Origin: Treponema sp.
Lineage (GTDB): Bacteria > Spirochaetota > Spirochaetia > Treponematales > Treponemataceae
Assembly: GCA_017544745.1 (NCBI GenBank)
Contig: JAFYDO010000159.1
Span: forward strand, 1-6,350
Length of the DNA: 6,350 bases
Direction of reading: 5' to 3'
Position numbers and translations under genes: made by a program. The notes under the pieces are model-generated. The model searched no databases. It was given only the letters and a program-made list of their open reading frames with translations, and was not told the origin of the DNA. Each line of letters begins with the position of its first letter. Position 1 is the first letter of the stretch. Below, piece after piece: positions 1 to 5,218 of this stretch.

Positions 1-276
1 ATTTCAGAATATGCTTTTTCTTCAATATTTAATCATAATCCGGACAGACCTAAAAAACTGCTGCTGCACAAGGAAGAAATCAAGAAAATTTCAAGAAAAA
101 TTGACCAGAAAGGTTACACTCTCATACCTTTAGATGTTTATTTAAAGGATGGACGTGTAAAAATTTCTCTTGGAGTATGTAAAGGTAAAAAGCAGTTTGA
201 TAAACGCGAAACCATTAAGAGCCGCGATTTAAACCGCGATATTCAAAGAGAGTTTTCTGCAAAGCTCAGGGGCTAA
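1..276 (+). CDS. smpB: SsrA-binding protein SmpB (3' part)
   Basis: SmpB binds tmRNA (SsrA) and brings it to ribosomes stalled on broken mRNAs, where its C-terminal tail sits in the empty mRNA channel during trans-translation. The frame is open from base 1 and ends in TAA, giving the last 91 residues; the family is usually about 150-160 residues, so roughly the first 60 lie outside the window. Visible family features are the segment NPDRPKKLLLHKEEI, the strand LIPLDVYLKDGRVKISLGVCKGKK, and the basic tail beginning FDKRETIKSRDLNRDIQRE, which matches the usual G.K..DKR...K.RD..R pattern. The tail is intact, so the gene looks functional. The next gene starts only 11 nt downstream on the same strand, which suggests cotranscription. 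Identification is by recognition of the conserved segments and is secure. Confidence 0.96.
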   Translation: MSEYAFSSIFNHNPDRPKKLLLHKEEIKKISRKIDQKGYTLIPLDVYLKDGRVKISLGVCKGKKQFDKRETIKSRDLNRDIQREFSAKLRG

Positions 277-278
277 GT

Positions 279-283
279 GAGGA
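279..283 (+). promoter_or_regulatory. ribosome binding site for the TTG-started exported protein
   Basis: The sequence GAGGA ends 4 nt before the TTG at 288, just after the smpB stop codon. The spacing is slightly short. It supports TTG as the start because no ATG or GTG in this frame lies nearby and the first in-frame Met is past the signal peptide. Confidence 0.5.
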
Positions 284-287
284 AGAT

Positions 288-1181
288 TTGAAGATAAATA
301 AAACTGCATTAAAAAACAGTTTAAGCTTCTCTAAAAAAACAATCCTTGTACTTGCATATACCCTTTTATTCTGCGCTGCTGTTTTTGCGCAATCCAAATA
401 TTCAATAGACTATTACGGAATAATGGCAGACGGTGTAGATGACAATATGTCCAAAATGACCAGCGACCTCTATTACACACAGCTTTGCGAAATAAATAAC
501 TACACAGTTACAGATAAACGCGACAGCATAAGACTGGCTGCAGTTCCAGATTCAAGCAAATTAAATGCAGACAAGCTTTCATTCTACGCAATCATTACTA
601 AAGCGCAGGATTCCGGTAAGTGGATTTCTACAATAAGCATTTATGACGGAATAAAAAAGCGAACCTATTCAGAATCCAAGGAATACGATTCCTTTTATAA
701 AATCCTTATGGAGCCAAAATCTACCCTTCAGCAGACAATTACAGGACTTTTAAACAGTACAGGTTCAAGTGCAACAGCTTCTGCAGGCTCTTCTACAAGT
801 ACTACAACAGTTCAGTCTACAGAATTCCTTTCGGGAACCTGGGGCGGCGAAGATTCCATAGACAAAATTGTAATAATGAGGGGCGGACGCGGCTTTGTAA
901 TCTTTAAGAACGGCGCTTCCATGAATATTACTGTAGAGATTAAGTCTTCCGGCGGAGGCCAGAACATAATAATCACTCAAAACGGCAAAGCAAATGCATC
1001 GTTCTTTACAGATCTTCCACGAGAACTTGCATTAAAAGAAGCAGTAAATGCACAGCCAATCAAATGGGTTTTTCAGGCTTTAGACGACAATACCTTAAAT
1101 GGAATTAAAAATACACTTGTTTTAGACGGAACAACTGCTGCAAGCGGTACAATAAACGTTACCTGGAAGAGAAAATCTTAA
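288..1181 (+). CDS. exported protein of unknown function with N-terminal signal peptide
   Basis: This 297-residue protein is not recognised as a named family. The TTG start at 288 is chosen because it yields a complete signal peptide: basic residues 2-17, a hydrophobic core at about 18-33, and a VFA|Q signal peptidase I site after residue 34. It should therefore act in the periplasm or outer envelope. The mature protein has two parts separated by a Ser/Thr/Ala-rich linker at about 154-178. The first part (about 36-150) includes MSKMTSDLYYTQL followed by YTVTDKRDS, which loosely resembles the CsgG/LpoB/FlgO-like pattern in which a helix leads into a strand ending in (V)DR; this is only a weak inference. 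The second part (about 180-297) is rich in alternating strands and opens with LSGTWGGEDSIDKIVIMRGG, consistent with a beta-sandwich or barrel. It lies 11 nt after smpB and is convergent with the next gene (6-nt gap). The coding call is strong; the function is unknown. Confidence 0.88.
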   Translation: MKINKTALKNSLSFSKKTILVLAYTLLFCAAVFAQSKYSIDYYGIMADGVDDNMSKMTSDLYYTQLCEINNYTVTDKRDSIRLAAVPDSSKLNADKLSFYAIITKAQDSGKWISTISIYDGIKKRTYSESKEYDSFYKILMEPKSTLQQTITGLLNSTGSSATASAGSSTSTTTVQSTEFLSGTWGGEDSIDKIVIMRGGRGFVIFKNGASMNITVEIKSSGGGQNIIITQNGKANASFFTDLPRELALKEAVNAQPIKWVFQALDDNTLNGIKNTLVLDGTTAASGTINVTWKRKS

Positions 1182-1187
1182 ATCAGC

Positions 1188-1685
1188 TTAATTAAGAGGG
1201 ACATTGTATACCGGAATACCTGTTACCGGTACTTTTTTGTTTTTTGAAAGGCTTATTTCACCTTTTCTAAAATCACTTATAAGAAGAATAAGCAGAACTG
1301 CAAGTGCTGCAACAATTCCGCAAAGCTTGCATAACTTTTCGGATACATATTCAGGTTCAACATGGCGTACTACAGAACCTGTATCATAAAGTGTGTTCTG
1401 GTATGGTTTAAGGCCTGTAATCTTTACAAGCTTTTCATCATCAGTTACATAATCCATTTTACGTGCATAAGCGGCAATAACTGCCTTGTCATTTTTAAGG
1501 GCATTAAGCTCCAGAGTAAGCTCTGTATTAATATTTTGAATCTCTGCCTTCTGTTTGCTTACAATTCTTTTCTGTTCTTCCATCTGAGAATAACACTTAA
1601 GGCTATTCTGACCAAAACAAAGAGACATAACTACATAAACCAGAGTACCAGCAAACAAAACCGTTAAATACTTAGCACGTTTCAT
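1188..1685 (-). CDS. FtsB/DivIC-like (septum formation initiator-type) membrane protein
   Basis: This 165-residue protein looks like a bitopic division protein of the FtsB/DivIC type, which pairs with FtsL and FtsQ-like partners at the septum. Residues 5-25 form an N-terminal membrane helix after a short basic start (MKRAK). Residues about 30-70 have heptad-like spacing of Ile/Leu with many Lys/Glu/Gln, typical of the periplasmic coiled coil. The stretch ARKMDYVTDDEKLVKI at 74-89 matches the conserved end of that family (AR..LGY...gE.v..i). It differs from classical FtsB (about 100 residues, one helix) by a second strong hydrophobic segment at about 119-137 followed by a basic tail, so both ends may be cytoplasmic. 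The ATG at 1685 is the only sensible start, although no Shine-Dalgarno is visible in the AT-rich leader. It is transcribed divergently from the acidic-protein operon and converges on the exported-protein gene. The family assignment is a pattern match; a generic coiled-coil membrane protein is the alternative. Confidence 0.75.
   Translation of the reverse strand: MKRAKYLTVLFAGTLVYVVMSLCFGQNSLKCYSQMEEQKRIVSKQKAEIQNINTELTLELNALKNDKAVIAAYARKMDYVTDDEKLVKITGLKPYQNTLYDTGSVVRHVEPEYVSEKLCKLCGIVAALAVLLILLISDFRKGEISLSKNKKVPVTGIPVYNVPLN
1209..1245 (+). terminator. probable Rho-independent terminator of the smpB-exported protein unit
   Basis: The arms TACCGG (1209-1214) and CCGGTA (1226-1231) are perfect inverted repeats around an 11-nt loop. 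They are followed after one base by a T-rich run, TTTTTTG then TTTTT, ending at 1245. The stem is short (6 bp) but GC-rich for this DNA, and it sits 28 nt past the stop codon of the rightward gene. It lies wholly inside the last codons of the convergent gene on the other strand. Confidence 0.6.
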
Positions 1686-1737
1686 AATATATTTTAATTA
1701 TCGGACGATTATTTTAGTTTTCTGAATTAAAAATGTG

Positions 1738-1746
1738 TGATATAAT
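1738..1746 (+). promoter_or_regulatory. candidate extended -10 promoter for the rightward operon
   Basis: TGATATAAT is a perfect extended -10 element (TGN followed by TATAAT). The -35 position about 17 nt upstream is only T-rich and does not match TTGACA, as is common for extended -10 promoters. The start site would be near 1753, leaving a leader of about 80 nt before the ATG at 1834. Confidence 0.4.
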
Positions 1747-1759
1747 AAATAAATTAAGT

Positions 1760-1787
1760 TTGAATTTTTCTATTTATATTATATAAT
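1760..1787 (+). promoter_or_regulatory. candidate sigma-70-type promoter for the rightward operon
   Basis: TTGAAT at 1760-1765 is followed after 16 nt by TATAAT at 1782-1787. The -35 matches TTGACA at four of six positions and the -10 is perfect. Transcription would begin near 1794, within the CCGATAAT box at 1792-1799, giving a leader of about 40 nt. The surrounding DNA is so AT-rich that TATAAT also arises by chance, so this is a candidate only. Confidence 0.45.
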
Positions 1788-1822
1788 TATACCGATAATA
1801 ATTGTATAATTATATATCATTG

Positions 1823-1828
1823 AGAGGA
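1823..1828 (+). promoter_or_regulatory. ribosome binding site of the acidic protein gene
   Basis: AGAGGA ends 5 nt before the ATG at 1834. It is the only purine-rich GC-containing element in the leader and fixes the start codon clearly. Confidence 0.8.
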
Positions 1829-1833
1829 ATTAA

Positions 1834-4359
1834 ATGAGCGATTCTACAGAAAACACAAACGAACTTGACAGTTACGGAGTTTGGGTAAAAAATAATAAGC
1901 AGGAAGAACAGCCGGCAGATGATTTAAATTTTGCTGACTCTCTTGACTTACCGGATTTTGAAGAATCCACAGATCTGGACGAAACAGATTTTAATGACAT
2001 GTTCAAGGAAGATGATACAATCAACCTTGACTCTTCCGCAGATGACACTACCCTCACAGACGATGAACTTATGAATATAACAAACGGAGACGGAATTGAA
2101 ATTGCAGAAGAACCTTTTGAAGAAAATTCTGTTTCCGATGCAGACCTCTCAGACTTTATGACAGAAGATCCAGTAGAAGAATCGCAGGATGATATGTCTG
2201 ATCTTAATGTACCGGAAGTTTCTATCGAAGATCCTTCTGAGGCTGCAGAAGCTCCTGCAGATGAAACTACTCTTGATGATTTTAGCTTTGATGAAATAAC
2301 AGATACAAGTGATACTGCTCCTGAAACAACTGAAGAAGAAGTAACAGAAGAGTTTGGAATGCAGGATTCTTTAAGTGAAGAAGTTTCTGTAGATGACTTT
2401 GGCGTAGACGAAGCTTCTGACGACAGCGAACAGGAAATCTCTCTTGATGACTTTATGGACGAAGGCTTTTCTGATGAATCTGTTGCTTCGGGAAACAACG
2501 GCTTTGCTGCAGATACAGTACCTGCTGGAGGAGACACCGAAGAAGTTTCACTTGATGACTTTGTAGACATGAGCGAATTTGGAGTATCCGATGAAGCTCC
2601 TAAAAAAGAAGAAGCAATTGTTGACGAAAAACCTCTTGATATGGATATAAGCTTTGATTCTTCTGCAGATACAATTCAGACCGAAGAGAACTTTGAAGAA
2701 GAAGCTCCTCTTTCTGATGATTTTGAAGACACAGAAGAAGAAGTTATAGAAGAAACACCGGTAGAAGAAGAAACTGAAGTTACCGAAAGCTTTGGTTCAA
2801 ACGATATTGAAGCCGAAGAAGTTGACCTTTCTGACTTTGGAATTGATGCTGATGCAGAAGAAACACCTGTTACTCAGGACGTAGAAAGCTCTAAGCTTAA
2901 GGATACTGTAGTTGATTATGATCTTGCTGTAGATAACGATCACATGAGTGCAGCTCCTGTTGTAAACGAAATTAAATCTTCTGCAGAACCAGAAGAAACT
3001 CTTGAAGAAATTACAGATGAACCTGCCCCAATTTCTGGTGCAGATTCAGGATTGCTGCAGCAGATTGTTGCAGACCTTTCTAACCTTAAAGCCGAAATAA
3101 ACAGTCTTAAAACAAATCTTGAAGAAATGAAGTCTGCTCCAGTAAGTGCACCTTCTGAAGCAAGCGGAATTGTTGGTGAAGAAAATGCAATCGAAGAAGA
3201 AGTTATAGAAGATACTTCTGACAATGCAGATACCGGATTCTTCTCTGGAGATGACGGAGATGATACAATTGCCCTTTCTACAGACGAGCTTACAAACATT
3301 CTTAATACAGCAGACTTTAACAGCGAAGAAGAAGTTGTAGAACAGAGTACTGAAGATGAGTTGCCAACTGAAACAACTGTAGAAGAAAGTACAATTGAAG
3401 AAGAATCTCCTTTTGGCGAAGAAGGACCACTTGATGAAGGAATTATTGCAGATGAAATTGCTGCAGATAATTTCCAGGTTCCAGATCAGAAAGCAGATGA
3501 ACTCACCTACGACTTTACAGATGAAAATCTTAACGAACCAAACCTTGATGAAATAGAAATTGATGAAGATACTCTTGAAGATGATCTTCCGGATGAGATT
3601 TCAATTCCTAAGGAAGACAACATTCTTGTAGAATCATCTTCTTCTGATTTTATGGATTCCGTACAGGATACAACAGAAGACAGAGTTACAGAAGAGGCTC
3701 CGGTTGCTGAAGAACCAGCCTTCTCTACTGTAGACAATCTCTTTGATGAATCAAACGGTTTTGCAGCTGGAATGGACGAGCCTGCTGCAGAAGAGCCTGT
3801 AATTGAAGAAACAATTGCAGAAGAAGAGCCGGTTGCAGAAGAACCTGTTTTTGAAGAACAGACTGAAGAGGAAGAACCTGTAATCGAAGAGACTATTGCA
3901 GAAGAGGAACCTTTTGTAGAAGAAACAGTTGCAGAGGAAGAACCTGTAATTGAAGAAACCTTCGTAGAAGAAGAGCCTGCTGCAGAGGAACCTGCTTTTG
4001 ATGTAGTTGAAGAAGAAGAACCGGTTGCAGAAGAAGAATCCTTTGTTTCAGAAGAAGAAGTAATGCAGGATATGCCGGCTGAAGTAATTCCTGAACCAGA
4101 GCTTGAAAATGACTTTGTTTCTCATGAGGATGAAAACAACGACCTTACAGAAAGCAATATTGACTATCTTACTACCGAAGAAACAGAAGCTCAGGATGCT
4201 GCTGACGAAAATGCAGAGCTTAAGAAAGATATTAAATCTGTTCTGCTTTATATGGATCAGCTCCTTGAAAATCTTCCTGAAGAAAAGATTGTTGAGTTTG
4301 CAAAGTCTGACGAGTTTACAACCTATAAAAAACTTTTCTCTGAATTAGGACTTTCTTAA
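1834..4359 (+). CDS. large acidic repetitive protein with C-terminal helical module, function unknown
   Basis: This 841-residue protein has no signal peptide or membrane helix and should be cytoplasmic. It is dominated by Glu and Asp, has no Cys, a single Trp (W17), a single Arg (R617) and about twenty Lys, and is probably mostly disordered. Ordered-looking parts are few. There is a short N-terminal segment LDSYGVWVKN (11-20), a predicted coiled coil at about 404-433 (GLLQQIVADLSNLKAEINSL and onward), and a C-terminal helical module at about 792-841 with YMDQLLENLPEEKIVEFAKS then TYKKLFSELGL. Between them, a short motif of the form [ILV]-[D/S/P]-D-F recurs: 38-42, 103-108, 145-150, 184-189, 201-207, 237-243 and 329-335. 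Residues 653-735 form a Glu/Pro/Val/Ile repeat tract. The pattern suggests a multivalent hub or scaffold, reminiscent in style of the acidic cytoplasmic part of FimV, but no homology is claimed. It is the first gene of a coupled three-gene operon ending in a Maf-type protein. The coding call is strong (good ribosome binding site, tight operon); the function is inferred only from composition and context. Confidence 0.9.
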   Translation: MSDSTENTNELDSYGVWVKNNKQEEQPADDLNFADSLDLPDFEESTDLDETDFNDMFKEDDTINLDSSADDTTLTDDELMNITNGDGIEIAEEPFEENSVSDADLSDFMTEDPVEESQDDMSDLNVPEVSIEDPSEAAEAPADETTLDDFSFDEITDTSDTAPETTEEEVTEEFGMQDSLSEEVSVDDFGVDEASDDSEQEISLDDFMDEGFSDESVASGNNGFAADTVPAGGDTEEVSLDDFVDMSEFGVSDEAPKKEEAIVDEKPLDMDISFDSSADTIQTEENFEEEAPLSDDFEDTEEEVIEETPVEEETEVTESFGSNDIEAEEVDLSDFGIDADAEETPVTQDVESSKLKDTVVDYDLAVDNDHMSAAPVVNEIKSSAEPEETLEEITDEPAPISGADSGLLQQIVADLSNLKAEINSLKTNLEEMKSAPVSAPSEASGIVGEENAIEEEVIEDTSDNADTGFFSGDDGDDTIALSTDELTNILNTADFNSEEEVVEQSTEDELPTETTVEESTIEEESPFGEEGPLDEGIIADEIAADNFQVPDQKADELTYDFTDENLNEPNLDEIEIDEDTLEDDLPDEISIPKEDNILVESSSSDFMDSVQDTTEDRVTEEAPVAEEPAFSTVDNLFDESNGFAAGMDEPAAEEPVIEETIAEEEPVAEEPVFEEQTEEEEPVIEETIAEEEPFVEETVAEEEPVIEETFVEEEPAAEEPAFDVVEEEEPVAEEESFVSEEEVMQDMPAEVIPEPELENDFVSHEDENNDLTESNIDYLTTEETEAQDAADENAELKKDIKSVLLYMDQLLENLPEEKIVEFAKSDEFTTYKKLFSELGLS
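3790..4038 (+). repeat. degenerate Glu/Pro-rich in-frame repeat tract
   Basis: This part of the acidic gene encodes residues 653-735, built from variants of EEPVIEET followed by [IVF][AV]EEEP. Three copies of EPVIEET begin at residues 654, 681 and 703 (27 and 22 residues apart), with partial copies (EEPVAEE, EEPFVEE, EEPAAEE) between them. At DNA level it is a run of GAA/GAG codons with cctgtaat(t/c)gaaga cores at 3796, 3877 and 3943. Synonymous differences between copies show it is not a very recent duplication. Confidence 0.8.
4347..4350 (+). promoter_or_regulatory. ribosome binding site of the second operon gene, inside the acidic gene
   Basis: AGGA ends 8 nt before the ATG at 4359 and lies within the final codons of the acidic-protein gene (ELGLS). 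Together with the TAATG stop/start overlap it indicates translational coupling. Confidence 0.65.
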
Positions 4360-5216
4360 TGGGACTATTAGATAGATTATCTGCAACAAACGTGGAGGCA
4401 AAACCTGCACCAAAGCCTATTGCAGATAAAACAGTTATTCAAAAAAAATCCAATACTGTCGGATTATTAAAAAAATCACTTGGTATAGAAAATACCCAGG
4501 TGGTAGAAAAGGTGCCTCCAGCACCAAAAGACAGATTGGATTTTTTTGATTTTATAAACAGACATTCAATTCAATACGCTGCTCTCTTTACTCTTACGGA
4601 CAATATTTATTATGCCCAATATTCTGCAGGCTTTGACGGAATGTCTGTATGCCAGTCTGTTTCTACAAAGGATTTTTGGGATGGACTTGCTCCTCAAAGA
4701 TTTAATCCTTATACCTTTAGTGCCGGCAATAATTCCATTGGTCCGCTTTATCAATTCTTCTCGGGCACACTTAAAGACAAAATTGACAGTGTATGTGTTT
4801 ACCGTGCACAGGATGATTCAATTTTTGTTTTCTGTAATTTTACACTTTACAACGATCTTAAAGACATTGGCTTTATAGACGCAAAGCTGGACGACCAACT
4901 GCCACCTCATACTACACAAAGCTTTGATGTAGATTTTACCGAAGCAATTGATTCGTTTATAATTGCAAATCACAAAACAGAATACAAAGACAAAATATTT
5001 TCTGCTGTTTCAAATGCACTTTTATACAGACTTAAGGCAGCATTTAATGAAGAATCTGGTGTTAGTCTTACAAATCCTGGACAATTTAAGATTGTAATTG
5101 ATTCTTCTGACACAATTCCTTTTGAGCTTATATCTAATCATCTTAGATTAGACTGTTCTTATATCCTTAATGAACATTCACAGCTTTTGTCTGTAAAAGA
5201 GTTAAAGGCGGAATAA
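4359..5216 (+). CDS. conserved-looking protein of unknown function between acidic protein and Maf genes
   Basis: This 285-residue protein is not recognised. It has no signal peptide or membrane helix, so it is probably cytoplasmic. The N-terminal 57 residues are a Lys/Pro-rich linker carrying two similar amphipathic segments, GLLDRLSA (2-9) and GLLKKSLGIE (35-44), which could be membrane- or partner-binding helices. From about 58 a folded alpha/beta domain follows: FFDFINRHSIQYAALFTL (62-79), a Gly turn at AGFDG (90-94), then SVSTKDFWDG (100-109), a layout that loosely recalls GAF- or profilin-like sensor folds. A second unit (about 187-285) has a helix ending LLYRLKAAF (221-229) and a strand FKIVIDSS (243-250). 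Its ATG overlaps the stop codon of the acidic gene by one base (TAATG), and the next gene starts 2 nt after its own stop, so the three products are likely made together and may form a complex. The function is unknown; a role with the Maf protein is inferred from context only. Confidence 0.88.
   Translation: MGLLDRLSATNVEAKPAPKPIADKTVIQKKSNTVGLLKKSLGIENTQVVEKVPPAPKDRLDFFDFINRHSIQYAALFTLTDNIYYAQYSAGFDGMSVCQSVSTKDFWDGLAPQRFNPYTFSAGNNSIGPLYQFFSGTLKDKIDSVCVYRAQDDSIFVFCNFTLYNDLKDIGFIDAKLDDQLPPHTTQSFDVDFTEAIDSFIIANHKTEYKDKIFSAVSNALLYRLKAAFNEESGVSLTNPGQFKIVIDSSDTIPFELISNHLRLDCSYILNEHSQLLSVKELKAE
5207..5212 (+). promoter_or_regulatory. ribosome binding site for the TTG-started Maf gene
   Basis: GGCGGA ends 6 nt before TTG at 5219 and lies in the last codons of the preceding gene. 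No ATG or GTG is in frame nearby; the first in-frame Met is codon 39, inside the conserved N-terminal region, so TTG is the best start. Confidence 0.5.
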
Positions 5217-5218
5217 AA

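Larger units (their letters stand above)
1697..1799. repeat. inverted pair of CCGATAAT boxes in the divergent intergenic region
   Basis: ATTATCGG at 1697-1704 and CCGATAAT at 1792-1799 are perfect 8-bp inverted copies 87 nt apart. Read in the direction of each divergent gene, both are CCGATAAT followed by AT-rich sequence: one 11 nt before the leftward ATG, the other 34 nt before the rightward ATG. They could be operator half-sites for a shared regulator or chance in AT-rich DNA. The GC-containing core CCGAT stands out in a region otherwise almost all A and T. Confidence 0.35.

Noticed and set aside
366..391. Possible lipoprotein signal at Cys29 of the exported protein (LLFC)
   Set aside because: Phe immediately before the Cys is a poor lipobox even by relaxed spirochaete rules, and a good VFA|Q signal peptidase I site follows at residue 34.
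1177..1196. CTTAA/TTAAG inverted repeat as a terminator for the leftward gene
   Set aside because: The stem is only 5 A/T-rich pairs and the downstream T-run is interrupted; too weak to call.
1204..1667. Rightward open frames at 1204-1389 and 1362-1667
   Set aside because: They lie antisense to the FtsB/DivIC-like gene, which has clear membrane helices and a coiled coil; the shadow frames show no coherent features.
1805..1810. TATAAT close to the acidic gene start as a -10 box
   Set aside because: No -35-like sequence lies 16-18 nt upstream (the region is itself TATAAT), and transcription would begin almost at the ribosome binding site.
1686..1833. Promoter for the leftward FtsB/DivIC-like gene
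   Set aside because: Several TATAAT-like strings occur on the minus strand, but none has a convincing -35 at proper spacing, so none was listed.
1872..2570. Long leftward open frame (232 codons) antisense to the acidic gene, and similar ones at 2940-3299 and 3507-3737
   Set aside because: They are Ser-rich shadows produced by reading GAA/GAT/TCT-rich codons backwards, lack a ribosome binding site and show no family pattern.
4103..4878. Small open frames at 4103-4348 (+), 4566-4754 (-) and 4612-4878 (+)
   Set aside because: They are nested within confident genes in other frames, with no ribosome binding site or recognisable product.
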